A DNA stretch of 64,000 nucleotides from Astrocystis sublimbata (GCA_022453515.1 JAJNNY010000025.1:310001-374000), one strand, 5' to 3'. Shown: positions 13,246 to 26,786, counted from the first letter of the stretch. Program-made: numbers and translations. Notes: a model not told the origin generated them from the sequence alone.

Positions 13246-14810
13246 TACTAAAAAGGGAGGATTCCGCATTGTCATCTACTATATCATGGGCTATTATTAT
13301 TCTTTGTATTTCGGTTGTAAATTGTTCTTTGTACATAAGGGAGGCTTCATATCATTACACATATCGTTACACACAAATTATACACATCGTTGGACGCACA
13401 TCATTAAGGTTTCGAACAAGTATCTGTGTCATGACCTTTTATACTGCTCCTCTTACTCAGGGCCTGGGCATTCGACGGAACTGTTCCACCTCGTGTGCCA
13501 TCAAATGACGAAACCACCGACCTAACGTGGGTGGTATGCCCATGAAAAATAATGACGATGTGCCTAGACGGCAAATCTGATAGTTCCACGAGATTTCACA
13601 GAGCAGAGCGAATTGGAAGGCTTCTGCGCAGCAAGCAGAAACCGAAGCATCCCAAGAGCACATCACTGCTCCCCATCACCACCATATTCATCATGAACAA
13701 CTTTTATTGTCCTTTTGACTGATTGGCCTGTTCCGCCCGTTCAATGAAACATACTAAAGAAAATCTAGAGCAACCTCGCCCGTAGGCGTAAAAGTAGCTG
13801 GCCGCTCTCCCAGGCTAGCAGACGCGGCTGTCTTTCGTCACACCCGCATGTCTGGCTCCACGATGTCTTACAGGAAGACCCTTCGTGCAGCAGTTCTCTC
13901 GTGCTGATGAAATATATTAAACCAGGTTGCCACGTGCTTGCAAGATGTGTGCTCGATCGCCGGTTCGCAGATCGCGATCGTCACCCATCTCATCCCTTTT
14001 CTTAACAAGTACCTCCCGCGCACGTGTCTGTCCATTGTCTGCGGTGGACTGCAGAGGCTGGCTCAGGAGGCTGATGTTGACGTATCAGCGACAATAGCAC
14101 CAGATACCCCTATTTCCATTCAGATTAATAGCTATAGACTCGTTGCTCTTCATGCGATCTAGGATTATAGATACCTTTAGATATAAGTCAAAGTTTCTTA
14201 TGGTTCGCAGGCTGCATGTGCAGGTGGGCTGTGCAGCAGTACATAACCACGTGGTCCCTTGCCTGCAAACCTTAATATGTTTCCCTTTGCGTCTTCTTCC
14301 CATACCTACCTACCTGAGGCATAAGTAGATAGGTATCTTGGAAGATGGGAACATGGAAGAGTTGTCATTCACATCATTCCGGTTGATTCGCAGGCCGCTC
14401 ACAGGTGCACAAATTATTATGAGTAATATAACCCAAACTCCGTTATACATCCCCGGCCCCATTCGGAGTATCTACTATAAGATGCACCCCTGAATTAGCC
14501 CTCCTCGCTGATCAAGAGTCACTAAAAATAAACACCAGAGAAGCTGCTTCATACACGGTAGAAGCGAGGGTATAGCTGGCGACGTACTGGCAGCATGCCA
14601 CCCACGACTTCGTTGTTCACATGGCGATTATTCATCAATAAGATTTACGTACGTGGCTTGATGGTGGGAATTGGCAGAGGAAGACGAATTCGAGCGGGCA
14701 ACTTGCGCAGACTCCAGAGTCAACCTGCCGTTGCCGTGCTTGCGTCAGCAGACGGGCCTGCCAGGCGAGGAGGCGAGGAGGCGAGCCAGGTATGCCATGC
14801 TATCTGACCT

Positions 14811-14876
14811 AAGAACTTGGGTGCTTGGGTGCTTGTGTGCTTGTGTGCTTGTGTACTTGTGTGCTTGTGTACTTGG
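14811..14876. repeat. 8-bp tandem repeat
   Basis: The word CTTGTGTG, alternating with CTTGTGTA, repeats about seven times with period 8. It is intergenic and has no visible coding role. Confidence 0.8.
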
Positions 14877-15651
14877 TAGGGTAGTAGTGTAGTAAGGCTG
14901 GCTCGTCGGGGTGGGTCTGGGTGCCCTTAACTGCGTAACGCTAAGTAGATGGGACGACTTTGTCCGACTTTGTCGATGTGCCCCCCCAAACGGCACTAGC
15001 CTTATTCGTTCGTGGGTACCGATCTGATCTCCCGCGTGGGCCGATGGACGCTCGCGGGGTCGATGGAGCTAACGGCGCCCAAAAATGTCGCAGGACCCAG
15101 CTGGCGGCTGGCTGCTCCACCCCGGCAGTAACTGTGAGGCTGCTGGGAGGTAGGTAGGTACTTAAGGGACCTGCCTAGGTGGGAGGCAGACAGCCTAGCG
15201 CAGCACCTCCCGAGTCCCTACCCAGGCGTGCCAGGCCGTCACGGAACGGGCTGACAGCGCGGGAAAGCCGCCGCTGCCACACTTTGCCAGCTCGCCAGAC
15301 AAGAGGCTCAGAATGGATGTCCGAAGCGACCGAGACCCTTATCGGCCAAGGAGCAGCCCGCGCATCGTAAGTGGTCGAGCATGGTCGAGCAAGGTCGGCT
15401 TTTCTCACCCCTAGATATGCCGATAAGACTGAGGTCAGCGGCGCCCGGGATTTGGGCCACAACCGAGACGCACTTCTTCCACCACGATCCACCCCTCGCC
15501 CACCCAAGAACATCCACCCAAGAACACCCATGCCTTTTCGACCAGACAATGAGCCGTAGGAATGGGATTCCCTTGATTAGCGCTGCTGACATGCATTCGT
15601 GCAACAAGGCATTTGGGGTAACCATTGCGCGGTGATAGCAGAAGGTCAAGG

Positions 15652-15699
15652 GCCTGGGTTCTAGCCTGGGCTCGAGCCTGGGCTCTGACCTGGGCACCC
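15652..15699. repeat. 12-bp tandem repeat, four units
   Basis: Four consecutive units resembling GCCTGGGCTCGA with a few substitutions each. Intergenic minisatellite. Confidence 0.75.
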
Positions 15700-16339
15700 G
15701 ACTTGTTGAACTTGGTAAATTGGCAATTATTCCCCATTTCTATATTTACCTGCTTCATACACGCAAGGCACGCGAGACACACGAGACACGAGACACGTAG
15801 GGTCCGGGAGACTCGACAGCAGATCATCCACCAGCCAGAGAAGAGAGAGAGAGAGAGAAGCCTTGCACGCAACCAGGCGAAAATGGCCGCATGTGTAGCT
15901 CTGTACTACCGTACTCATAGACAGGAACAATATCCATCAACAGTACTATTCCCTTCCCGTAACTGCTGTGCCGCTTCCTGCAGCCCGAACATTTTGATGA
16001 TTTGACATACGGAGTAACGCTGACATGCATTGGACATGGCGGGGCGGGAGTAGGACCCTTCCTCGCCTTCCTTGCCCTTCCCTTCCAGCCTGCATCTGCC
16101 ATCTTTCTTGTGGTTGCGAACCTAGTCGCATCGGCATCGTACGGTGAAGCCACATACGGCATGGCACGGAGTCCAGGGGGGGTCATGCGGCGACGCAGTC
16201 ATCAATAAGGCCCGACGTCCCGAATCAATCATATCTTTCGCATATTTCACATCTTCCGCAGCTTTGGCATCTTCCGCACCGTAGATCTGCTTGCTTGCTT
16301 GCTTGTGTCGGTACGCCACAGGCCTCAGTCGAACCAACA

Positions 16340-17678
16340 ATGATCAGATCACGACCAGGAAAGCTAAGAGCGGCGTGTAACCAATGCGCCGCGAGCAAGG
16401 TGATTTGCCCAAGGCGTCTCACCACCAGAGAATCTTAACCACTAACGCCCATATCAGGTCAAATGTAGCGGTGAAAAGACCGGTTGCAGTAGCTGCGAGA
16501 ATCGAGGTATCGAATGTGTCTTTGCCGAGTCGAGAGTCGGTCGAGTCCCAGGCATGCGAGGAAAGAGAAAGCTGGCACATGCAAATGCAAACGCAAACGC
16601 AAATGCAAGGCCGATTGGAAACACGGGAGACACAGTCATGGGGGGGATCGCCAATGCAGCATTAACACCTCTTTCTCCCCAGACGCCAGACGACCTAAAT
16701 ATCGGAGAAGCTATCGACCTGGACTGTATCTCTTCGAGCACCCCGAGCACCCAGGTACCTGATACGGAACACATAGGGATGGGGCTATTTGACGATACCC
16801 TACTTGGCTGGTCTACCATGTCAAATGTGAGCTTGGATGATGCATATGGCTTTGATGAAAGATATGCAGAGGACATATTCGGCACTCTACAGGATACACC
16901 GCCGGAGCTCTCTCCTCCGCAGCAGCAGCTTTCACCAATGAGCCAAAGTTGCCCCAACGGAGCGTCGCGCCCTTCCCTCTCACATACTGCGAGTAATACC
17001 TCAAACCCCACCGGCATAGAGACTAGCTATCAACCTCCACGTATGCACGACGGTCAATTTTCATCACGACGGTCTCCCGCCACCACTACCGCCGCCACCA
17101 CCCCACCCCAGATGACGGCTGCGGACAGCGAGCGGAATAACCAATGTGTCATTGCTTGCTCCCAAATCATCTTCAGCTTGGAAAAATACCAGGTCGACAA
17201 GCTGAAAGTGCTGGATATTATACTGGGGATTGTCAAAGGGGTGATTAGGCGGCTTGACCCTCTTGTCAACGGACAGTTCGAGGGTCCCAACACGAAATGC
17301 CTTGCTCTCTTCGACATCATAATGTACCAACTCGTGGAAATATTAGAGGCCGGCTGCGCCGACTTCCTCGCCAACAACTCCGACTCTCAGCGACTTCTTT
17401 CGATGGACCTCATAGAACCGGGCTTTCACGAAGTCGACTTGAGCGGATTCGGGATGGGCTTCAAGGATCAGGAACGCTTCCGATCGCAAAACATACTAGA
17501 CGTGCTGCGGCCAGTAATCAAAACAATGCAGAAAATGCACTTCATCTCGACGAGCGCGGGATTGCAGAGGGACAATTGTTCTCGGGAGGGACAAGGCCGT
17601 TTGAAGAGCCTCGAGGAGAAAGTAAGAAACCGGGGGGAGGGGGTGGGGAGGGGCATCGTGTCCCGAAAGACGTGGTAG
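16340..17678 (+). CDS. AflR-type Zn2Cys6 transcription factor
   Basis: Predicted nuclear DNA-binding regulator, likely of the adjacent PKS-NRPS cluster. Exon 1 (16340-16399) encodes 20 residues with the first two zinc-binding cysteines. Intron 16400-16457 has a CACTAAC branch site and CAG end. Exon 2 runs 16458-17678; total 426 residues. The joined N-terminus has Cys13, 16, 23, 30, 33 and 40 with spacing CX2CX6CX6CX2CX6C, an exact binuclear zinc cluster. A basic stretch (RGKRK) and an Ala-Asn run follow. The C-terminal half (about 250-360) resembles the AflR family: helical segments around SQIIFSLEKYQVDKLKVLD and a Cys-rich segment before DFLANNS. The residue after Cys16 is Ala, where many such proteins have Arg. 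The C-terminus could change if a GTAAG near 17622 is used as a donor. An ATG at 16554 opens a longer uninterrupted ORF but omits the zinc cluster, so 16340 is preferred. Confidence 0.85.
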
Positions 17679-20651
17679 CAGGGCTACATGACTAAACAAA
17701 TAGACATGTTCGTTTCTCGTCTTCCTATGAATGACTTGCGCAAACATTGCGCTTATTTTGTCCATACTACACTATACTATACTACCTATACTTTACGATA
17801 CTCACGAATAATCTATCAATTCGCCCGCCGGCGGCGGCAACGATGACGACGCAAACGGCTGCTATTGCTAATGTGTATCAACAACTTCTGTTTCGTGACC
17901 AAGTCCCGTCATCCTTCACATGTTTTTTTTTTCCTGCCAGATAGAACGTGCGACACATTGCGACACATTTAGATACGACGTATTGCGTCACGATCTGCGG
18001 ACCGCTTTCGAAAACACGGGAAGAGGATTTAGTCTGCCGTCTCGCGCATGCAGTCGTCCTTCTACTCGTACATTACACATGCTCGCACATGTTTGTCGAC
18101 GCCAAAAGGATTTAGTCTGCAGTGCGTCGCATGCACACGTCCCCGACACTGGCATTAGCATATGTCGGCCGACGCCACTGACGTGGTGGCGCTACGTGTC
18201 CAGCCAGGCTCCCCAGGCTAGCTAGCCCCTTGAGGACTAATACTAGTAAGGCACGCGACTTTAAAAGTGGAAATTGGAGGCTTAAAAATAGAGCAGTATG
18301 GATTTTGAAAACGTGGAGTGCAATACCCAATCAGCTCCTGTATTAATGTCGCCGTTCATGCTCTTGTATTGGGCTAATCTAATAGGCAGAGCGTTGTGGA
18401 ACAACCTATCTACTTGGAGGCTGCCATCTCGCCATCTCCACAAGTCGCAATGCCGCCAGCTCGCCAGCTCGCTTAGGTACTTGAGTAGCTGTAGCTGGTT
18501 GTACAAATGGCGTGTGTGCTCCTGCGTTTCCCGGACAACACTGCATAAAATCCTTCGGGAATGCTTCGCTGTGATTTCCCGATTTGTTTGCTGTGGTACT
18601 GCCCCGTACGCAAGGAGGTACTTGATGATTTATTATGCATATTCTTGTTCGTCTTGCACCTGCTCCTGCTCCTGCTCTTGTTCTTGCTTTTTCCTTTGCT
18701 TCTGAGTGAGAGGGAGAGGGAGAGAGAGAACGAGAGATGGGCCTACTATCGTACGTGACTTGCGTGAGGCTCGTCGAAGACCTTAGCGGTCAACGATAAG
18801 GAATCGCCTATGTTCCACCAATGTTTCAACCAGACCAGCAGGTGCTGAGGGCAGCTCGGGTCGGATGAAGAGTGCTCCTTGCTCGCGTCGTAGTAATGGG
18901 TATGAGTGCTCGGGTATATCATGTTGGGTCGGACTCGGCTACGATGTGCGTTGTGGTGCGAAAGTTCCAACATGGCCGTTCCGCGTTGAGCCGCTCACGA
19001 GTCACAGCTCGCCTGCTCGCCTATGTCTCCTGGGGCCCCTGTGAGTGACTTGTTCAAATTGTTCTACGGGCTGCGAGGGCTGGTAGAAGGGAATGGTGCC
19101 GACGATCGTCTGATCTGATCGTTAGGGGTCCCGTTCCTTATACCAGGTAGATTGATGGGGTCCGATCAGTCGATTCGTGTGTACTATGTATGGACATAGA
19201 ATACCAGCCTCGAACCATGAATGAACATGGATGAACATGGAATGGGAGCGCGTCGGCGGGTCTTCTAGAAATACGGACTGATGTAATTGGTTGAGGTCGT
19301 GCTTTGCCTTTAGCTGCTCTACTACCTATGTAGGCAGGTACCTAGCGAGGGTAGTACCCCGACCCCCCGAAGGCACCATTCCTGCCCCATATGTTCGCGC
19401 CCACGTGTGATCATCAGGTACCTAAGTAGGTACCTACTTCAGTACATTATGTCAGCCCGCCTGGCTCTTTCGCACCGGTCGCTCCGGTCTGGAGACTTCA
19501 TCGGTGGACATCCGAGCTTTTGCTACATACTTCCTAGTGTACCCTACCTACTATGATGGTACTTGAAGTGTAAATACGCACCGACGCAACCCTTGATGCA
19601 GCTAAATCCAGTGGGCATTTCTCCGCAAATCTGCTTTTCGTTGTTCACTCGTATAGAAATACTTGCCCCACAATGCATTATAACCTAGGTCATAGTAAGT
19701 ATTCAGGCGGGCCCGGCTATCGGATCGTGGACATCGCAGCATACGGCAAATAGAGCGAAGACAGCACGATAGAGTTTTGGTTGTAACAACCCATTTAATA
19801 AGAGGAACGTGGGTGCGTACCTTGCTTGGGGTATATGCGCCACAAAAACATGGGATACGCACCAAGCAAATCTCTGAGTTGAACCATTCCTGTTGAGGTT
19901 GCCAGTAGGTAGGGACTTAAAGACGGCTAGCAACCTTAATCATCTCTTAGGAAGCACTAAAATTTAAAGCTATTCTAGCTGCTCGCCCTGCTTGTCTCGC
20001 TTGTTATCCATGTGGGGGTACCCGCCGGTGCTATTTCATCCCTGGAGACTATGGAAGCGGATTTCGGAAACCGATAAGATAGGAGGCAGGAATACTACAC
20101 GTGGACTATATGTCCATAGCATTATGCTTAATTATTGAATCGTACGAGTGTTGTGTATAATTTTGGTTGGATGTATTCATGTCGGAATAATATCCTTAGA
20201 ATTTTCCGTTAAGTTATCTAAACCTAGGTAGTCCAAAGGTCTCGAAGTGAAATAGCACCTAAAAGGATAATCCTAGTGGAAAGTTATAAGGTTGCTCTTT
20301 AGCTTACCTAGGCAAGCAAGAGATTTACCTCTACTTGCTATTTCTAAACCATTTATAATAACCTGGCAACCAAAAGAAACCAGTGTTTAGAATCGCTGAT
20401 AGGTCTCATGTTACACCAGAGGTTAGTATGGTTATTGCAACTATCTCTTTATACACGGATGGCATAGAACTTTAGTTTAAAGCAGGAAAAGAACATCTAC
20501 GAATCAGGGTCGTAACCAGGAGGGAGGAAGACATGGCATACTGTCCCTTCTCGGGTACTAATTAATCCATAAAGGCATTCCTGATTGAATGCGCATCTAG
20601 GCCCAGGTACGGCATGAGTGACAACAATTAACTTGGAAGCGACGTAGGTAT

Positions 20652-21260
20652 GCAGGGACGAGGCACAGCAATATATGAGATGACACATGGGCCATGATGC
20701 ACATCGACCGATCTGCTCACCGTACGGTTGGAGCATGCTTGGCTTTGTCCCTTGCACTTTGGCCCAAAAATGTACACACAAATATATGGGAAAGTCCGAT
20801 TACCCTGTGAGTTCCGGGAAATCGATACACATACACATGACCCTCATCGTACGACCGGATATGCGTTTCCAACACCCTCCCTGGTATAGATTAAGAAAGC
20901 ATACACAAGAGTCCGTTGACTGATTCGAACTGCGACGAACCTGCCAAGTGGATTTACACCAGAGTGAAAGAATCCAGTAAGATAGACATGTATTCAAGTA
21001 GTCAGGTGATAATTTTACCGGTTTCTGGGGCTCTCCCAGACACTTGGGAAGCCCTTGTACAGCTCATCCTACCTAACCTACGGTAAGCCCCTTGCAGGGT
21101 AGGTCCGAGGTAGCCGCAAGACTTGTGTTACCTTGGCATCTAGCAGAAGCATTTGGAGCCACGACCGTACGGTAACCGAACTAACATGATTGCGGAAACT
21201 GCCGGTTTTTCATCCTGCCGAAGGGCCCGAAGTAAAGGTTAAGCTGTGCCTCGTCCCTGC
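20652..21260. repeat. 18-bp perfect inverted repeat bounding about 610 bp
   Basis: The 18-mer at 20652-20669 (GCAGGGACGAGGCACAGC) is present as its exact reverse complement at 21243-21260. The enclosed segment is non-coding, AT-rich, and includes the MITE-like copy at 20942-21138. Possible remnant of a larger inverted-repeat element; the ends do not extend beyond the 18-mer. Confidence 0.6.
20942..21138. mobile_element. MITE-like non-autonomous element, copy A
   Basis: About 197 bp bounded by short inverted ends (TGCCAAG at the left, its complement at 21132-21138). It aligns by eye along its length with 22968-23177: both have a GTGAAaGAAT word near the left end, a GGGCTCTCCCA..TTGGGA hairpin in the middle, a CTTGCAGGG or CTGCAAGGG word, and TACCTTGGCA at the right. 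No coding capacity. Differences include C/T changes that could reflect repeat-induced point mutation. Confidence 0.45.
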
Positions 21261-22290
21261 CTAACAACCGGCTAAATTCCTAACTAGCAAGCAAGAAGAA
21301 GGGTGAACACTCGCGAACTCTAAACGAATTCTTTAACTGCCTAGTTAGTCTTCTTACAAAAGGTTAACTAGCTAGCAAGCCCCTTATAGGTATCTTTTAA
21401 TCACTTTATAAAAAAGATTACTTGTATTATAATCTAAAAACATAGCATGGTACCTTGAAACTATTAGAAAATAAAACCTTATTAAGCTAAACACTTAACC
21501 TTATATGGCTGCTTATACATGGAACAGCGACAGGTCGATAAAAGGACACACTTTAGAAATGTAGGACCGGAAGTTAAAGGTTCTAGCTATCTAGACCGGT
21601 CAACAAAGGCTTTGAAATAGGAAAGCCTCGGGACAGCTTATATTACGTGGCACAACTAGTTTGTGTTATAAACATGCAAACTTGTGTAAACTATGAGTAA
21701 CGTGTTTGTAACTAGGCTAGGATTTCTTTGTCTACTAAATGGACATTATACAAGATAGATAAATCGTAACCCCTGGATCCCATGTTTTGCGATCTTGATA
21801 TCGACTTAAACATGTCTTGATATTCGGAAAACTTTCAGCTGAGGCCAGCTTGCCGATCGCCCTATCCATCTTTCGAGTCGTTATGCAATTATTTGCATCA
21901 TTTGAACCTTCCACGTCCGTTTAGACTTTGTTGGTGGGACAACTATCCCTCTCCTTGGCCCGAAGAAGAGCCATTACATTGCGCATGTCGGGGCGTTTGG
22001 GTCCTTACTGGTTGACCATGAGGGATCCAAGAACCACGGGAGGGGTTATACCAGGAAGCAAAAGTTCAACGGCGTAGTGAAGTTGAATCCCGGTCAGAAT
22101 GAAATTCGCTTGCGAATCTGGTCGTCGAGACTGCGAGCTCTGGAATTTTGGGCCCCTGAGGCATCATCTAACATCATATCTTTGTACGTGTATAATTATA
22201 AATAGAGCTTGTCAAGTTGGGTACCCATTGTGCGGTGAATTGGACGTCAGGTGTATATACTAAACACCCCTGAGGCGTCGAATACAATAA

Positions 22291-22320
22291 CAACAACAAC
22301 AACAGCAGCAGCAGCAACAA
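22291..22320. repeat. CAA/CAG microsatellite
   Basis: Trinucleotide run of CAA units followed by CAG units, intergenic. Confidence 0.9.
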
Positions 22321-22967
22321 AAGAGCGTCGGGCTTTCTGTTGCTCAATGTCAGATCATAAGCTGGGCATATCACTAGCAAAGCTTTGATGTCCGTGATAG
22401 GGCTTTCAAATATCAGAGGCATACAAGAAACGTAGTTGGTCCTACGGTATTCCAGTGGTTAACCATGTGGTAGGATGGCCCGATGCCGGTAGAGAGTAAT
22501 AGACTTCTATAGTGTACCAGGAGGGTTCTTCACACAGCTGACAGATAATTCAGCTTACAACCACAGACCCTGAACTCATCCCTCTTTGTATCGAAATTAC
22601 TCGAAGATTTTTGGCTCGCAGGTTGTGAATTGGTTAACTGTATCTTAACAATAAAAATATTTTACTTGACCCCTGAGTAGTCTAAGCAGAATTATCATTT
22701 CTGCTTGGAAACACTTTCCGCTATACCTCTTAATGCCCGTCAAACTTGCTTGTGCCTACGTGCTAAACTCTAGCTTGGCAAATTTGCATACGCCCATAGC
22801 TATGACATCGAACATCATCGTACACCTAGATTATCTCAATCAGCTAGAGTCCAACAGCCGCAAGGTATCGGAATAGGCTACCTGTCAGCACTTTGAAAAG
22901 CCTCCTGGTTGCGCCGCAGTTCTCCATAATATTACTTTCGGTACGTCCCACGCAACCGGAGGTTACC

Positions 22968-23177
22968 TGTCAAGTGCTTCCAGGGTGAAGGAATATAGCA
23001 GTTGCCAAGTAGCCAAGTAGGATAGTAAGGGTAAGGTGTCAATTCTATTGATTCCCGGGCTCTCCCATATATTGGGAGCCGCCCAGTCCTTATATACACA
23101 GATCTCATACCCCAAATAGCCCTCTGCAAGGGAGCCCCTGGGTTACAGTGAGGCTCATACTACCTTGGCACTTGACA
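22968..23177. mobile_element. MITE-like non-autonomous element, copy B
   Basis: About 210 bp with a 10-bp perfect terminal inverted repeat: TGTCAAGTGC at 22968-22977 and its complement at 23168-23177. It is a diverged relative of the copy at 20942-21138 and carries an internal palindrome (GGCTCTCCCA / TGGGAGCC). Non-coding. No target-site duplication could be fixed by eye. Confidence 0.5.
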
Positions 23178-26100
23178 TTACTATATGTAATCAGGTGCTA
23201 GCCGGTGATGTTTGAGTGTGCGACACAGGCGGAGACGAGGGACAGTACTATTCTGTGATTAATAGGGTAAGGTGTCTGGAATTTGGTAGTAGGAGTTGTT
23301 GACTCATCAATACTGTATCTGTCACAGAATAGGACTGTAGCACTATGCTACAACAGAAGATAGACAGTTATTCATTCGGGTATCTTGACTGTCTACAGCT
23401 GTTCATGTAAGGAAACGTGACACCATTCGTGTAGCATGTTGTAAATTGTTAGCTAGTGAGTTAGTTATCATCTTCCTCAGGCGTAATCTTTTGATACAAT
23501 ACATATATAGTTCTGCATGATCTCAGTCTCAGTTGGATCAAGCGCAGAGGTTTACTAATCATTCGAAAAGTTGGGATGCACTGGAAATTCAAGGTCAAAC
23601 AACACGATGTAATCCAAGACGGCCGCAGCTGCAAGTCTGCAGCTTCCTCGATGATGCATAGTGGTAAAATCATCACATTGAGCTGGCGTTCCGCAAGGAC
23701 ATTCTCACAAATACTCCCATAATGTAAAATCGGGGATGATACGCCTCCCGTGGGATAAGCGATATGATGCTCGCATGGTCATGGGTGTGAAAATCACGTG
23801 AAAAGCATGTGAAGGTTATAGACCCCTCATATGACTGACTGGGCGGTTTCCATCCAGCCCATGGTCGAGGTCGAGGTCCTCACGGGATACTGCTTGAATA
23901 CGTATAAAAGCTTCAATATCAGTTCTTCATGCGTAAATCTTCACCGGCCGACCTAAGTATGTCTGTCGTGTATCGAACTGATGCACGGGTATACTTTCTT
24001 CCTAGATTGAAACGAAAACAAAACCTCTGACTGAGAGCCAAGATAATCATCACAGGTAGAAGGTTGCAGTCATATCAGGCCCGAGATGTAACCTGACCTT
24101 TAAATACTGTCTCAATCATGCAAAACACCGACCCACACCGATCCGGGGGTGTGATGGAAATCACGAGATGCGCTATGTCTTGAAAAACGCCCAGAGTCAA
24201 TTGCCCAATGACATCGGGTTGTGTGCAGCAGATAATTACGATTGGTTTGAACAGGTCTGCTGTGTAAGGAGGGGCACACATCTTCCGTCCTACAGCGCCT
24301 TGTGGAAGGCAACTGAGGACAGTACCTACCAACACCGTCGCGCCCAGGCTACGAGTTGGTATATGCAATAATGGTTTATTCTTTTGCGAGAAGAGACTGC
24401 AGCTGGTACGATTAGACGGTAGAGTTGCAAGCCGCGGACCTTGGGAGCCAACACCAAGACCACGGCGTTGTGTTTTACTACTCCTAGGTACAGACCGCTG
24501 CTATGGTGTTGCATGGGGATCACGATGTCATGCCTGCGACGGTGCGTAAGTGGGTAAGGGAAGGGGGGTCTTGGGTGGGTAGAGGGCGGGGAGCCGTCCC
24601 CGAGGACACATGTGGATCAGGTAGCGGTCCCCACGTTGCAGCCACGCTTTGCTCTTATTGCCGCGTGCAAACAGTGTCACGCGTACCGTGTGTGCTCGAC
24701 GACACTACGAGTACTGCCCAGTCCTGCACATCCTGCACAGGTGTAGGCTAGCATTCTCTCCTGGTCATTGACAGATGTCAGCCTCACAGCAATGCCCCGT
24801 CGCCGGACCGACGACGTTGTCGCACTCTGGATTTATTGCTTCCCGGCTTCTATTGCCGGTTCCCTTTTTAGCAGGCCATGATAGAGCGGTGGGAAAGCGC
24901 ATGATGCTCGTGGACCAGGGAGCTGGACCAAGGTTTGATCAGTATATATCTACCCGAGTATCGCGTGTATGAGAACCACTGCAACTCAACTGGAGCGCGA
25001 ATAAACATCGAGTTCAACGGCGATTGATGCATGAACTGAGACTTGAAATGCGAACGGAATGCGAGCTGAGTCGGCGCTCCAGTGGAAGAGGTCCCGTCAC
25101 TGAGGGCTCAAACTTGCTACGCTCGCGGGGCTCGTCAGCGAGTCGTGCAAGCGGCGTGCCAAGCTGTATGATAACTCGTGGGACCCAGTTAGGCCTAGGC
25201 CGACATATGCAGAGGCGATGGCGCGCCCGGTTTCATGAAGACAGCAGGGAGTCTTTAGTGTCTCGGATAGCCCTGCCGTCACCAACTCGACGATGCTGAA
25301 AGCTGGGCGATATTCAGTATCTCATGCCTATTGTACGAGTAAATATCGCGTACTTCAGGTACCGTGCTGCGTGGGTACCTATACCGAGACGTCCCAAGGG
25401 GTATGTTTGTAGGCTGGCGCCGGTATCTATGGCCAGTACATAGTGCTTCCTGGCTGGTCACCTGTTGCGGTTGCCTCGAGGAGGTACTGAGCGAGTAACT
25501 GGCTGGCTACGGGATGTGTAGGATAATAGGAATCTTGGCAGAACGGAGCGAGCCAAGCAGCCGCAGTTGGAGCACAAAACATCGTATCCTATCCAATTGA
25601 ACTCGTTACGCCGCAGAGTTAGTAGGATGCCTAAAGCAGCTATGGAAAGGCTTGAGAAGGCGAGAGACTCAAGAGAGGGTCAAATTGTGTGTCTTTCAGG
25701 TGTCGTGCTAAGCGACATGTCCTCACTAGTGTCCAGGCTGGCCAGGAAGCCTAAACAAGCCAGCTCGGCCAGATGCGTCCAGGTTCGAGAGAAGCTGGAG
25801 GTCTGTCGGAGCTCAATCGAGTCTAGACCACGATGTCGAAATCGGGCCCGTTGGGATGCAAAGCAGCTATCAGACTCCGGACGCATGTCCGCTTCGTGGG
25901 CGATGCCGTTTCGGAGGTAGTGAGATCGGCATAGCCGTAAGCGAGCGACGCGGGTACCTGATCAATGTGAATATTGCTGCCCTCCGCCTCTGCCTCTGCC
26001 TCTCTCTCTTGCAGGAGCGCAAGTCATAGTGTAGTGTACGCTGGCCTGCAGTTACTGCCGGGTCTCGTCATGCTTTGGGTGCAATGTCTATGCACCTGCA

Positions 26101-26768
26101 TGTGCTGGGAACATGGCATGATGATGTAAGTCGCCGTCCCGTCCCGACCCGTCATAGGTACATGTGCAGTATGTTGGTATAGAAGTGGTAGACAAGACAC
26201 TGGTGAGTGCAGCGGGTTGGGATGCCGGGCTGCTGCGGTGGACGGCAACGTACGCGACAAGCTGAAGGGGAATAAATTATAAAGCTGAAGGGGCGATGTT
26301 GCTCGGGAGTAATTAGTAATTATACGGTATGGAACAGGCGTTCTAGAAGATTGCCGTGTAAGGCATCGCGAGCTCAGAAGGTTGGGGGACTTGGGGACGG
26401 GTAGGAGGATTATCTTTACCAATCTCGTGGTACGCGACTGCTACGGTAGGTCAAGTTCTGGTCAAGTCTTGGTCAAGTCAGGTCAAGTCAGGCACGCTAT
26501 TGGAGTATAGTGGGGGCTGGCGCGGCGACCCAAAGTCTGGAGGTAGGAGAAGGCAGCGCCCGCAGAGGAGATAGACACGGTACGCAAGACGGAGACACAC
26601 TGTCTGACGTAGAAGGAAGGTCCAGCAGCGGGTCCAACGAAGCCTTGCCTTGAACGAGCGACGAGGTCATCCACAATTGCTCGCTCCATTCGCCTGCTGC
26701 TTGCTGCTTGCTGCTTGCCCCGTCCTGCTGCTGCCCCATACATACCTAACCCCAAGATCCATTCTCTC

Positions 26769-26786
26769 GCTGCTGCTGCTGCTGCT
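26769..26786. repeat. CTG trinucleotide microsatellite
   Basis: Six consecutive GCT/CTG units, intergenic, upstream of the hybrid kinase. Confidence 0.85.

Larger units (their letters stand above)
13246..16339. other. Intergenic region between PKS-NRPS and the zinc-cluster regulator
   Basis: About 3.1 kb with no ORF I can support. It holds the PKS-NRPS 3' region, then mixed-composition DNA with short repeats: an 8-bp tandem repeat at 14811-14876, four 12-bp units at 15652-15699, a GA run near 15843 and a GCTT run near 16266. The promoter of the regulator at 16340 must lie in its right part. Confidence 0.6.

Noticed and set aside
25567..25920. 117-codon ORF
   Set aside because: Arg/Ser-rich with an overlapping antisense ORF; no domain and isolated.
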